From NCBI RefSeq assembly GCF_002001085.1, contig NZ_MUNU01000019.1, forward strand, positions 496,001 through 560,000: a DNA stretch of 64,000 nt, given 5' to 3'. A program made the translations under genes and the position numbers. A model generated the notes under the pieces. That model was not told where the DNA came from and did no database searches. It saw nothing but the letters and a program-made list of their open reading frames with translations. This document shows positions 28,156 through 36,059 of the stretch, one piece after another. The DNA comes from Rhodanobacter sp. B05. GTDB taxonomy: Bacteria > Pseudomonadota > Gammaproteobacteria > Xanthomonadales > Rhodanobacteraceae. Each line of letters opens with the position of its first letter. The first letter of the stretch is position 1.

Positions 28156-28176
28156 GCGCGCCGATCCGGAGCGGAC

Positions 28177-29655
28177 TTACAACAAGACGACATCGAACTG
28201 TTCCTGCGAATAATGCTCTTCCGCCTGGAAGCGTATGCTCTTGGAGATGAACTCTTCCAGTTCGGCGACCGCGCTGGATTCTTCCTCCAGGATCCGGTTG
28301 ACCACCCCCGGATTGGCCATCACCAGCAGCTTCTCGGCGTTGAACTGGCGCACGGCGCGGGTGATCTCCCGGAAAATTTCGTAAGTCACCGTTTCGGCGG
28401 TCTTCAGCACGCCGCGGCCGTTGCAGGCGGGACAGGGTTCGCACAACTGGCGGGCCAGGCTTTCGGTGGTGCGCTTGCGCGTCATCTCGACCAGGCCCAG
28501 TGCCGACATCGGGTACACGGTGGTCTTGGCGTGGTCGCGCGCCAGACCCTTGCCCAGCATGCGCAGCACCTGCCGCTTGTGCTCCTCGTCGTTCATGTCG
28601 ATGAAGTCGATGATGATGATGCCGCCCAGGTTGCGCAGGCGCAGCTGGCGCGCGGCGGCCTGTGCCGCCTCCAGGTTGGTGCGGTAGACCGTCTCCTCCA
28701 GGTTGCGCGAACCGAGATACGCGCCGGTGTTGACGTCGATCGTGGTCATCGCCTCGGTCTGGTCGACGATCAGGTAACCACCCGACTTCAGCGGCACGTC
28801 CTTTTTCAACGCACGCTGCATCTCGTCCTCGACGCCATACAGGTCGAAAACCGGCCGCTCGCCGTCGTAGTGCTCGATGCGATCATCCAGCTGCGGCATG
28901 AACTTGTGCACGAACTTGGTCACTTTCTCGAAGGTATCGCGCGAATCCACCCGCACCTTTTCGATGTCGTCGTTGAGCATGTCGCGCAGGCTGCGCAACG
29001 GCAGCGACAGTTCCTCGTACACGCGCTCGCCGACTTTCGCCTTGGCGATGTTTTCCTGCACCACCCGCCACACCTTGCCGAGGTAGGCCACGTCGAACGC
29101 CAGCGCCACGGCGCTCTGGCCTTCGGCGTTGGTGCGCACGATGTAACCCAGCGGGGTCTCGCCGACCAGCGGGCCGAGCACGTCACGCAGCCGCTGGCGC
29201 TCGACCTCGTCCTCGATCCGGGCGGAAATGCCCAGCGTATGCGCATATGGCAGCAGCACCAGGTAACGCGAGGGGATCGACAGGTGCGCCGACAGCCGCG
29301 CGCCCTTGGTGCTGATCGGGTCCTTGACCACTTGCACCACGATCTCCTGGCCTTCGTGCACCAGTTCGCTGATCGAGGGCACATGGCCGTTGCCGTTCGC
29401 CTCCTGGCCATCCGCAGCCGGGATCGGCGGGCGCACGATGTCCGAGGCATGCAGGAACGCCGCGCGCTCCAGCCCGATCTCGACGAACACCGCCTGCATG
29501 CCGGGCATCACCCGCTGCACCCGGCCTTTGTAGATGTTGCCGACATAGCCGCGGCGGGAAGCCCGCTCGACGTGCACCTCCTGCAGCATGCCGTTCTCGA
29601 CCACGGCGACCCTGGTTTCGCGTGGCGTCACGTTGATCAGTATTTCTTCACTCAC
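28177..29655 (-). CDS. rng: ribonuclease G
   Basis: A 492-residue RNase E/G-family endoribonuclease that matures 16S rRNA 5' ends and degrades some mRNAs. An N-terminal S1 domain starts near RRGYVGNIYKGRVQRVMPGMQAVF and is interrupted by a short Gly/Asn-rich insert. The catalytic DNase I-like part has the two metal aspartates in TIDVNTG (Asp308) and IIIDFIDM (Asp350). The zinc-link is CEPCPACNGRG. It has no long C-terminal scaffold, which separates RNase G from RNase E. I chose the second of two adjacent GTG codons (29655) because GGGGAG lies six bases before it; the first GTG is at 29658. The usual upstream neighbour maf is absent. Confidence 0.94.
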   Translation of the reverse strand: MSEEILINVTPRETRVAVVENGMLQEVHVERASRRGYVGNIYKGRVQRVMPGMQAVFVEIGLERAAFLHASDIVRPPIPAADGQEANGNGHVPSISELVHEGQEIVVQVVKDPISTKGARLSAHLSIPSRYLVLLPYAHTLGISARIEDEVERQRLRDVLGPLVGETPLGYIVRTNAEGQSAVALAFDVAYLGKVWRVVQENIAKAKVGERVYEELSLPLRSLRDMLNDDIEKVRVDSRDTFEKVTKFVHKFMPQLDDRIEHYDGERPVFDLYGVEDEMQRALKKDVPLKSGGYLIVDQTEAMTTIDVNTGAYLGSRNLEETVYRTNLEAAQAAARQLRLRNLGGIIIIDFIDMNDEEHKRQVLRMLGKGLARDHAKTTVYPMSALGLVEMTRKRTTESLARQLCEPCPACNGRGVLKTAETVTYEIFREITRAVRQFNAEKLLVMANPGVVNRILEEESSAVAELEEFISKSIRFQAEEHYSQEQFDVVLL

Positions 29656-29680
29656 CACATACTCCCCAAGGCTGGCGATC

Positions 29681-29710
29681 TTTATAGCGGCTGCCCATGC
29701 AACCTGTCGA
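29681..29710 (-). promoter_or_regulatory. predicted sigma70 promoter for rng
   Basis: Read on the minus strand, TCGACA (29710-29705) and TATAAA (29686-29681) are separated by 18 bases, each matching five of six consensus positions. Transcription would start near 29674, giving a leader of only about 20 bases before the GTG start of rng. This is a pattern match by eye. Confidence 0.55.
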
Positions 29711-29846
29711 TGAACGGCACCCGAAAATCGACCCGGACCTGCCAGTATTGCAAAATACGCCCGTTTTCAGTGCCGTCGCCGTGCGCGGGAGGGATCGGGC
29801 GACCGGCGCCGTGACGACCTGCCACCCACCATGGAGCCAGGCACGC

Positions 29847-30554
29847 ATGACCACTCCGATATTGCTGGCCTGGAGCGGCGGCAAAGACTGCCTGCTGGCG
29901 CTGCAGCGCCTGCTCGCCGATCCGCAGTGGCAGGTCGTCGGCCTGCTCACCACGGTCAATCGCAACTACCAGCGCGTGGCGATGCATGGCGTGCAACGCG
30001 AGGTGCTGCTGGCGCAGACCGCCGCGCTGGGCCTGCCGCTGGTCGAAGTCACGCTGGACTGGCCCGGCAGCAACGAAGCCTACGAGCAGGCCCACGCGCA
30101 GGGGCTGGTCGAGGCGCGCATGCGCTGGCCCGGCATCCGCCATTGCGCCTTCGGCGACCTGTTCCTGGAGGACGTGCGCGACTACCGCGTGCGCCAGCTT
30201 GGCCGCGAGAACTGGCGCGCGGTATTTCCGCTATGGGGCGAAGACACCGCCGCACTGTCGCGGCGCTTCGTCAGCGAAGGCCATCGCGCGATGCTGTGCT
30301 GCGTGGATACCCAGCAGCTCGACGCCAGCTATTGCGGCCGCGCCTACGATGCCGCCCTGCTCGACACGCTGCCGGCAGGCATCGACCCGTGCGGCGAGCG
30401 CGGCGAATTCCACACGCTGAGCTACGCCGGCCCGCTGTTCCGCCAGCCGCTCAAGCTGCGTCGCGGCGAATCGGTGTTGCGCGACGGGCGCTTCCAGTTC
30501 ACCGATTTCCTGCTGGATAACAGCCGGCTGGACGAGCATGCCGCGAAAAGCTGA
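29847..30554 (+). CDS. PP-loop ATPase of the Dph6/MJ0570 type (diphthine-ammonia ligase-like)
   Basis: A 235-residue protein with an N-terminal PP-loop, SGGKDC at residues 10-15, that binds ATP in the adenine nucleotide alpha-hydrolase fold. The C-terminal part has the features of the Dph6-like family: HCAFGDLFLEDVRDYR and CGERGEFHTLSYAGPLF. In eukaryotes and archaea Dph6 amidates diphthine on elongation factor 2. Bacteria lack diphthamide, so the substrate here is unknown. The start at ATG 29847 gives MTTPILLAWSGGKD; the frame is open upstream but that part looks non-coding. The next gene overlaps its end by 17 bases, so the two form a small plus-strand operon. Confidence 0.85.
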   Translation: MTTPILLAWSGGKDCLLALQRLLADPQWQVVGLLTTVNRNYQRVAMHGVQREVLLAQTAALGLPLVEVTLDWPGSNEAYEQAHAQGLVEARMRWPGIRHCAFGDLFLEDVRDYRVRQLGRENWRAVFPLWGEDTAALSRRFVSEGHRAMLCCVDTQQLDASYCGRAYDAALLDTLPAGIDPCGERGEFHTLSYAGPLFRQPLKLRRGESVLRDGRFQFTDFLLDNSRLDEHAAKS

Positions 30555-31047
30555 CAACCACATCCTGCCCGATGTGCTGCAGCCCGACCTCAAACTGGTG
30601 TTCTGCGGCACCGCCGCCGGCAAACGCTCGGCCGCCGAGCGCGCCTATTACGCCCATCCCGGCAACCTGTTCTGGCGCGCACTGTTCGAGGCCGGACTGA
30701 CCCCGCGTCAGCTGGCTCCAGCGGAATTCCCGCAACTGCCCGACTACGGCATCGGCCTCACCGATCTGGCCAAGCGCCACAGCGGTAACGACAACGAACT
30801 GCCGCGCGATGCGTTCGACGTGCCTGCGCTGATCGCCAAGATCGAACGCCATCAACCACGCCTGCTCGCGTTCACCAGCAAGAACGCGGCGCGTGCCGCA
30901 CTCGGTCATGCCGTCAGCTATGGCCTGCAAAATGAAACCATCGGCAGCACGCGACTGTACGTGCTGCCGTCGCCTTCGGGGCAGGCGCGCGGACATTGGG
31001 ATCTCAAGCCGTGGCTGGCGCTGGGCAAGCTTTACCACGCAGCGTAG
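30538..31047 (+). CDS. uracil-DNA glycosylase superfamily protein (Mug/TDG-like)
   Basis: A 169-residue protein of the uracil-DNA glycosylase fold, expected to remove damaged or mismatched pyrimidines. Motif A reads FCGTAAGKRSAAERAYYAHPGNLFW, against GINPG...HPxNxFW in E. coli Mug, so the catalytic Asn position is Ala (GTAAG, residues 24-28). A later stretch, AFTSKNAAR, and the DNA-wedge motif VLPSPSGQARGHW correspond to VLPNPSGLSR of Mug. This GTAAG-type branch is, from memory, widespread in bacteria, but its activity is less defined. Its ATG lies within the end of the PP-loop gene (17-base overlap), suggesting coupled translation. Confidence 0.82.
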   Translation: MPRKADNHILPDVLQPDLKLVFCGTAAGKRSAAERAYYAHPGNLFWRALFEAGLTPRQLAPAEFPQLPDYGIGLTDLAKRHSGNDNELPRDAFDVPALIAKIERHQPRLLAFTSKNAARAALGHAVSYGLQNETIGSTRLYVLPSPSGQARGHWDLKPWLALGKLYHAA

Positions 31048-31064
31048 CGGTTCGCGAGCGGGAC

Positions 31065-32354
31065 TCAGTCGATCGGCGTATGCCGATATTTGCTGACGTC
31101 TTCAGGCCGCACCACCGACGCGTTGTTTGTCCACGAGCGGCGCATGTAGCTGACCACGGCCGACACCTCGCTGTCGCTCAGCTGCTGGGCGAATGGCGGC
31201 ATCGAATACGGTCGCGGGTTGGCCGCGGTCACCGGCGCAAAACCTCCCAGCAAAACCATCCGGGTCGCGTTGAGGCCGCTCGGCTCGGTCACCGAGGAGT
31301 TGCCGTCGAGCGGCGGATACACGCCGGCGACGCCGCGGCCGTCCTTGCCATGACAATCCGCACAGTGCTGCGTGTAGATCTTCTCGCCTTGCTGCACGAT
31401 CGCCTTGGCATTGAACAGCCGCGGTTCTTGCACCGGCGGCGTGCGCGGCGGCAATGACTGCAGATAGGTGGCAACCGCCTGCAGGTCGTCGTCACTCATG
31501 TGCTGGGTGCTGGTCGCGACTACGTCGGCCATCGGGCCGAACGCCACGCCTTTTGCCGACTGCCCGGTTTTCAGCAGGTCGACGATGTCCTGTGCGCTCC
31601 AGCCCTGCAAGCCGCCGTTCTGCTGCGTGCTCAAGTCCGGCGCGTACCAGTTCTGCATCGGAATCTGGCCGCCGGTCAGATGCTGATGGCCGGAGGTACC
31701 ACCGAGCGAATCGCGCGCCGCGTGGCATTCATTGCAGTGGCCCAGGCCCTGCACCAGATAGGCGCCGCGATTCCATTGCGGCGACTGCGCCGGATCGGGC
31801 TTGAACACGCCTTCCCTGAAATACAGTGCACGCCAGGCGGTCAGGCTGTTGCGCACGCTGTACGGAAAATCCAGCGCCGGCGATGGCGCCGGCTGGTGCA
31901 CCGGCGGCAGCGATTGCAGGTAGGCGAACATCGCCAGCGCATCGTCATGCGTCACCTTGGTGTACGAGGTGTACGAGAACGCCGGATACAGCAGTTCGCC
32001 GCGCCGACCCTTGCCGACATGCAATGCCTGCCAGAAGTCCTCGAAGCTCCAGTCGCCCAGACCGGTTTCGCGATCCGGCGTGATGTTCGGCACCGGGATA
32101 TTGCCGAACGGTGTCGTCAGCGAGCGGCCACCGGCGTAACGTGCACCGCCTTGTGCGGTGTGGCAGCCGGCGCAATCGCCGAGCGTGGCCAGGTACTCGC
32201 CGCGTGCGATCAAGGCGGGATCATGCAGGGTCGCCGCAGTCACCTTGCTCATCGCCGGCGAGGTTGGTCGATGACTGCCGCCGAAAAACAGCCAGCCCAG
32301 CAGCGCGACGACCAGCAGCACGATCAGCAGCAACAGTCGAAGCAGCCATTTCAT
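31065..32354 (-). CDS. triheme cytochrome c, membrane-anchored
   Basis: A 429-residue protein with an N-terminal membrane anchor (LLRLLLLIVLLVVALLGWLFF) and three c-type haem sites: CAGCH (61-65), CNECH (207-211) and CADCH (331-335). The layout matches the cytochrome c subunits of membrane alcohol or gluconate dehydrogenases, which pass electrons from a periplasmic dehydrogenase to ubiquinone or an oxidase. No dehydrogenase gene is in the window. Its ATG at 32354 overlaps the stop of the diheme cytochrome gene (ATGA), so the two are co-translated. The stop is 17 bases from the end of the convergent glycosylase gene. Confidence 0.92.
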   Translation of the reverse strand: MKWLLRLLLLIVLLVVALLGWLFFGGSHRPTSPAMSKVTAATLHDPALIARGEYLATLGDCAGCHTAQGGARYAGGRSLTTPFGNIPVPNITPDRETGLGDWSFEDFWQALHVGKGRRGELLYPAFSYTSYTKVTHDDALAMFAYLQSLPPVHQPAPSPALDFPYSVRNSLTAWRALYFREGVFKPDPAQSPQWNRGAYLVQGLGHCNECHAARDSLGGTSGHQHLTGGQIPMQNWYAPDLSTQQNGGLQGWSAQDIVDLLKTGQSAKGVAFGPMADVVATSTQHMSDDDLQAVATYLQSLPPRTPPVQEPRLFNAKAIVQQGEKIYTQHCADCHGKDGRGVAGVYPPLDGNSSVTEPSGLNATRMVLLGGFAPVTAANPRPYSMPPFAQQLSDSEVSAVVSYMRRSWTNNASVVRPEDVSKYRHTPID

Positions 32355-33112
32355 GTGCGGTCTCCGGTTGCGCCCAGCACGCCGCACGGCAACGGCGGCT
32401 TCACCGAACCGGCCGGCTGCGCATGCGTATCGGCCGGCAACTGGCGACTGGCCAGCGACGCGGCCACCGCGGTGATATCCGAATCACTCAGCCGATCGGC
32501 CACGACGGCCATGCAGTCGGGCGCCACCGTGGCGCGAGTGTGCGTGCGCCAGGAACCCAGCTGCGCGCTGAGATAGTCGTACGGCAGGCCGACCAGTCCG
32601 GGTGTGGATGGCTCCACGCCGGTGAGCTGGCTGCCATGGCAGCTGGCACAGGCGGGAATCTTGCGCGCGGGATCGCCCTTGCTGACCAGCTGATCGCCAC
32701 GTTGCAGGGTCGCCGCGGAAACCGCCGGCACCGGCGAGCGGCTGTACGGCACCTGCTGCGCGGAAAAATATTCGGCGATCTCCTGCATGTACGCCGGGCT
32801 CAGCTGGCGCACGGTGTATTCCATCGGCGCGTACTTACGCAGGCCGTTCTGGAAATCCTGCATCTGCCGCGCCAGGTAAGCGGCCGGCTTGCCGGCCAGG
32901 CGCGGAAAATAACCGCTGCCCGGCGTGCCTTCGCCGTGCACGCCATGGCAGGTGGTGCAGGCGGCGATGCGCTGCTGCAAGGTGTCCGGAGGTGTTGGGT
33001 GTGTTGGCGGTGCATCGGCGGCATGGCTGGCGGCGCCGAACAGCATGGCGACCACAAGCAGGGCCGCGGCACCGAGCGGCTGGGCAAGGCGCAGGCTGGC
33101 GTTCGTGTTCAT
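32351..33112 (-). CDS. diheme cytochrome c (c4-like)
   Basis: A 253-residue periplasmic protein. Residues 1-32 are a signal peptide (AAALLVVAMLFGAASHAAD). Two c-type haem motifs follow, CTTCH (52-56) and CASCH (155-159), each in its own class I domain. The first is followed by YFPRLAGKPAAYLARQMQDF and the second by GVEPSTPGLVGLPYDYLSAQL, the repeat pattern of cytochrome c4-type proteins. These shuttle electrons to terminal oxidases. It is the first gene of a two-gene operon and overlaps the triheme cytochrome by four bases. ATG at 33112 was chosen because it begins the signal peptide; upstream codons in the frame do not look coding. Confidence 0.92.
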   Translation of the reverse strand: MNTNASLRLAQPLGAAALLVVAMLFGAASHAADAPPTHPTPPDTLQQRIAACTTCHGVHGEGTPGSGYFPRLAGKPAAYLARQMQDFQNGLRKYAPMEYTVRQLSPAYMQEIAEYFSAQQVPYSRSPVPAVSAATLQRGDQLVSKGDPARKIPACASCHGSQLTGVEPSTPGLVGLPYDYLSAQLGSWRTHTRATVAPDCMAVVADRLSDSDITAVAASLASRQLPADTHAQPAGSVKPPLPCGVLGATGDRT

Positions 33113-33212
33113 CGGTCGATTATAGGCGCGTGCGGCAACCGCGATCGGCCAGCCATGGCGCCAAGCCGGGATATCGCGACAACATGCCGCATTCGTCGAA
33201 CCGGGGGTTACC

Positions 33213-33311
33213 GTGAGCCGTCCAGCCTTCTGTCTTGCCGCACTCGTCACCGCACTGCTTTCGGTCCCGGCCATCGTCGCCGACAACCACCGCGATTCCT
33301 CGACACGGTAG
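33213..33311 (+). other. short open frame with a signal-peptide-like start (possible gene remnant)
   Basis: In the 276-base gap between the diheme cytochrome and the DAHP synthase, the plus strand has a GTG at 33213 with GGGGG upstream. It encodes 32 residues (SRPAFCLAALVTALLSVPAIVADNH...) and ends at TAG 33309-33311. The hydrophobic core and VADN end look like a secretion signal with nothing after it. It may be the stump of a lost gene or chance. The rest of the gap holds an inverted repeat next to the DAHP synthase stop and nothing else I can identify. Confidence 0.2.
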
Positions 33312-33388
33312 GTGGAACCGCAGAGAAGATGGGCAAGTAGCGAGGGCACCAAAACGGCGGACGCGCCAGGGCCGGACCTGCCCCCTCG

Positions 33389-34798
33389 CTATTCGCTATT
33401 CGTCCCGGCTACTGTTGCGCCGCCCACCGATTTGCGCACGATCAGCATGGCGAGCTCCAGCGACTGCTCGTAATTCAGCCGCGGATCGACCATCGACTTG
33501 TACGCGCGATCCAGGTCGCCCTCGCTCAGCCCCCGCGCACCGCCCATGCACTCTGTCACATCCTCGCCGGTCAGCTCCAGATGCACGCCGCCGAGCCGGG
33601 TGCCGGCGGCGGCATGGATGTCGAAGGCCTGCTCCAGCTCACCGCGAATATTGTCGAAGCGCCGCGTCTTGTGCCCGTTCGAGGTGCTTTCGGTATTGCC
33701 GTGCATCGGATCGGCCACCCACAGCACACGGCGCCCCGCGCGCTTCACCGCCTCCAGCAGCAGAGGCAAGGCGGTCGCGATCTTCGCGTTGCCCATGCGA
33801 TGGATCAGGGTCAGCCGACCCGGCTCGTCGTCCAGATTCAGCGCATCAATCAACGGCAGCAACTGCGCCGGCGTCACCGAGGGCCCTACCTTCACTGCGA
33901 TCGGATTGCGGATGCCGCGGAAGTACTCCACATGCGCACCGTCCAGCGCGGCCGTGCGCATGCCAATCCACGGAAAGTGGGTGGACAGGTTGAACCAGCC
34001 CGGATGACGCGGCACCTGTCGGGTCAACGCCTGCTCGTAATGCAGCAGCAATGCTTCGTGCGAGGTGAAGAAATCCACCTTGGAAAAGCCCGCGATCGGG
34101 CCGGCCAGGGTTTCCATGAAGCGCAGCGAATCGCCAATGCCCGCAACCATCTTGCGGTACTCGGCCGCCAGCGGCGAGTGTTCCACCCAGGCCAGGTTCC
34201 AGTACTCGGGATGGTGCAGATCGGCGAACCCGCCATCGATCAGGGCACGCACGAAATTCATGGTGAGGGCGGAGTGCGCATGCGCCTGGATCAGACGCTG
34301 CGGATCGGGACGCCGCGCCGCGGCGGTGAACTCCTGACCATTGACCACGTCACCGCGAAAGCTGGGCAAGGTCACGCCGTCGCGGGTCTCGCTGTCCGCC
34401 GAACGAGGCTTGGCGTATTGCCCGGCGAAGCGGCCTACGCGAAGTACCGGCTTCTTCAGCCCGTGCACCAGCACCAGGCTCATCTGCAGCAGCACCTTCA
34501 GGCGATTGGAAATCACCGGGCTGGTGCAGTCGGCGAAACTCTCCGCGCAATCGCCACCCTGCAACAGGAAGCGCTTGCCGTCCTGTGCTTCGGCAATCGC
34601 CTGCTTCAGCGCCAGCACCTCCCACGACGTGACCAGCGGCGGCAACTGGGCGAGATGGGTGCCGGCACGGGCCAACTCGTCCGGATCGTCATAGCTCGGT
34701 TGCTGCAGGGCCTGGCGTTGCTGCCATGAATCGGGGGCCCAGCGCGCAGACGACTCCGCAGGGACATCACCGGCTTCCGACATGCTGGAAGGACTCAT
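33389..34798 (-). CDS. class II 3-deoxy-D-arabino-heptulosonate 7-phosphate (DAHP) synthase
   Basis: A 469-residue enzyme that joins phosphoenolpyruvate and erythrose 4-phosphate in the first step of the shikimate pathway. It is the plant-like class II type: LQGGDCAESFADC near the N-terminus, then RVGRFAGQYAKPRS, DVVNGQEF, MNFVRALIDGGFADLHHPEYW, SHEALLLHYEQALTR, RIGLIHRMG-type GRLTLIHRMGN, WVADPMHGNTE and GGVHLELTGEDVTECMGG. These contain the PEP- and metal-binding Cys, His, Glu and Asp residues. The ATG at 34798 overlaps the dsbB stop (ATGA); an ATG at 34783 is an alternative. The last residues (GTNSE) are encoded inside a repeat-like stretch. Confidence 0.94.
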   Translation of the reverse strand: MSPSSMSEAGDVPAESSARWAPDSWQQRQALQQPSYDDPDELARAGTHLAQLPPLVTSWEVLALKQAIAEAQDGKRFLLQGGDCAESFADCTSPVISNRLKVLLQMSLVLVHGLKKPVLRVGRFAGQYAKPRSADSETRDGVTLPSFRGDVVNGQEFTAAARRPDPQRLIQAHAHSALTMNFVRALIDGGFADLHHPEYWNLAWVEHSPLAAEYRKMVAGIGDSLRFMETLAGPIAGFSKVDFFTSHEALLLHYEQALTRQVPRHPGWFNLSTHFPWIGMRTAALDGAHVEYFRGIRNPIAVKVGPSVTPAQLLPLIDALNLDDEPGRLTLIHRMGNAKIATALPLLLEAVKRAGRRVLWVADPMHGNTESTSNGHKTRRFDNIRGELEQAFDIHAAAGTRLGGVHLELTGEDVTECMGGARGLSEGDLDRAYKSMVDPRLNYEQSLELAMLIVRKSVGGATVAGTNSE

Positions 34799-35298
34799 TT
34801 GCCCCGCGACCCTCGACGAACAGCCAGAACGGTGAGGCCGGCGAGCACGATGAACCAGATCAGGGTCCATGCCGGCATCGGCAGGCCCAGGATCGGCGCG
34901 ACCGTGGCGCACTCGCCGGACCCCGTGAAGACCAGCTTGAGCACCTGCGCAAACGGGAACGCGCTGAACATGTAGTCCAGTGGCGGCCCGCAGGACGGAA
35001 TCTGGTCGGCAGGCAACGACTGGATCCAAAGATGGCGCGCTGCCACCACGATGCCGAACGCCGCCCCCAGCCACACGCCCGCCGCGTAGACCCAGCGCGC
35101 GCCGCCGCGTGGCGCATGCAAGGCACCGAGCAGGAAGAACGCCCCCATCACGATGAAGCCGACCCGCTGGAAGATGCACAAGGGACACGGAAACATGTGC
35201 AGGTAGTATTCCGCGTAAAGCGCGAAACCCAGCAGGCCGGCACAGGCCAGGAAGCCCGCGAGGAAACTGACACGGTAGGACCAGCGGAATGGATTCAT
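34795..35298 (-). CDS. dsbB: disulfide bond formation protein DsbB
   Basis: A 167-residue inner-membrane protein that reoxidises DsbA and passes electrons to quinone. Four membrane helices are visible. The first periplasmic cysteine pair is CPLC (Cys38, Cys41); the second pair is Cys103 (PSCGPP) and Cys130 (GSGEC). The quinone-linked Arg lies just after the first pair (IFQRVG). The start at ATG 35298 gives MNPFRWSYR; the frame extends 10 codons upstream, but this start fits family length. It overlaps the DAHP synthase start by four bases, so these unrelated genes are translationally linked. The rplQ terminator lies about 110 bases upstream. Confidence 0.95.
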   Translation of the reverse strand: MNPFRWSYRVSFLAGFLACAGLLGFALYAEYYLHMFPCPLCIFQRVGFIVMGAFFLLGALHAPRGGARWVYAAGVWLGAAFGIVVAARHLWIQSLPADQIPSCGPPLDYMFSAFPFAQVLKLVFTGSGECATVAPILGLPMPAWTLIWFIVLAGLTVLAVRRGSRGK

Positions 35299-35324
35299 GA
35301 TATTTGCTGCGTTGCGGAAAGACG

Positions 35325-35353
35325 ACATTACCTGTTCGCGGCCGCGCTGTCAG
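35325..35353 (-). promoter_or_regulatory. possible promoter for dsbB and the DAHP synthase gene
   Basis: On the minus strand CTGACA (35353-35348, five of six -35 positions) lies 17 bases before TAATGT (35330-35325, a weak -10). It sits between the rplQ terminator and the dsbB start at 35298, where a new promoter is needed. Confidence 0.4.
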
Positions 35354-35407
35354 CAGGCTCGCGAATGAACCTCGCGCGCGGCCGCACGATGCGACTCCCA
35401 GACAAGC

Positions 35408-35439
35408 AAAAACCCGGCAGGTTGCCCGGCCGGGTTTTT
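35408..35439 (-). terminator. rho-independent terminator after rplQ
   Basis: AAAAACCCGGC (35408-35418) and GCCGGGTTTTT (35429-35439) form a perfect 11-base-pair stem with a 10-base loop. Read on the minus strand, the hairpin ends in five T residues. It begins 36 bases after the rplQ stop and closes the ribosomal cluster before dsbB. It is symmetric and could work in both directions. Confidence 0.9.
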
Positions 35440-35474
35440 ATTGGACGACTCGCCCATCGATGTATTCAGGCGCC

Positions 35475-35858
35475 TTATTCGGCGTCGACCGCCTCGACCT
35501 GGGGACGTCCCACCAGCTCGACATAGGCCATCGGCGCATTGTCGCCGGGGCGGAAGCCGCACTTGAGGATTCGCAGGTAGCCACCCGGGCGCTCGTTGTA
35601 GCGCGGACCCAGTTCGACGAACAGCTTGCCGACCGCTTCCTTGTCGCGCAGGCGCGAGAAGGCCAGGCGGCGATTCGCCACACCGTCGGTCTTGGCGAGG
35701 GTGATCAGCGGCTCGGCCACACGGCGCAGTTCCTTCGCCTTGGGCAGGGTGGTGCGGATCAGCTCGTGCTTGAACAGCGAAGACGCCATGTTCTTGAACA
35801 TGGCTTCGCGATGCGAGCTGGTGCGATTGAGTTTGCGTCCGGATTTTTGGTGGCGCAT
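35475..35858 (-). CDS. rplQ: 50S ribosomal protein L17
   Basis: A 127-residue protein of the large subunit, near the exit tunnel. It starts [24 protein letters not shown] and has the family signature [23 protein letters not shown]. Length is normal. It is the last gene of the alpha operon, 201 bases after rpoA. That unusually wide gap carries a copy of the paired-hairpin repeat. The strong terminator is 36 bases past the stop. Confidence 0.98.
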   Translation of the reverse strand: MRHQKSGRKLNRTSSHREAMFKNMASSLFKHELIRTTLPKAKELRRVAEPLITLAKTDGVANRRLAFSRLRDKEAVGKLFVELGPRYNERPGGYLRILKCGFRPGDNAPMAYVELVGRPQVEAVDAE

Positions 35859-35961
35859 GGCAAAAGTCTCTGTGTCTGTTGTTATGAAAAGCCGGCGATT
35901 ATGTCCGGCTTCCCGCGGAAATCCGCTTTTGAAGCCCGATGAAACAGGCTTTTTTGAGAGT

Positions 35962-36051
35962 GCGGCCATGGATGGCCGCCTTTGGTGCTCAGCCGGGGCG
36001 CAATGCGCGCCCAAGCTGGAAATTTGCTACATGGCGATCAAGGACGATCGC
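35962..36051 (+). repeat. paired-hairpin repeat, copy in the rpoA-rplQ gap
   Basis: Hairpin 1 is GCGGCCATGGATGGCCGC (35962-35979): seven-base arms and loop TGGA. Hairpin 2 is GCGATCAAGGACGATCGC (36034-36051): six-base arms and loop AAGGAC. The first hairpin, with its flank (AGAGTGCGGCCA...), is identical over 22-23 bases to the copy at 51205. Orientation is given so that the loops read GGA; the operon is transcribed from the other strand. Confidence 0.8.
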
Positions 36052-36059
36052 ACAAACCA

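Noticed and set aside
29697..29846. An N-terminal extension of about 50 residues for the Dph6-like ATPase.
   Set aside because: The extension overlaps the divergent rng promoter and has no similarity to the family, whose PP-loop normally lies within the first 15 residues.
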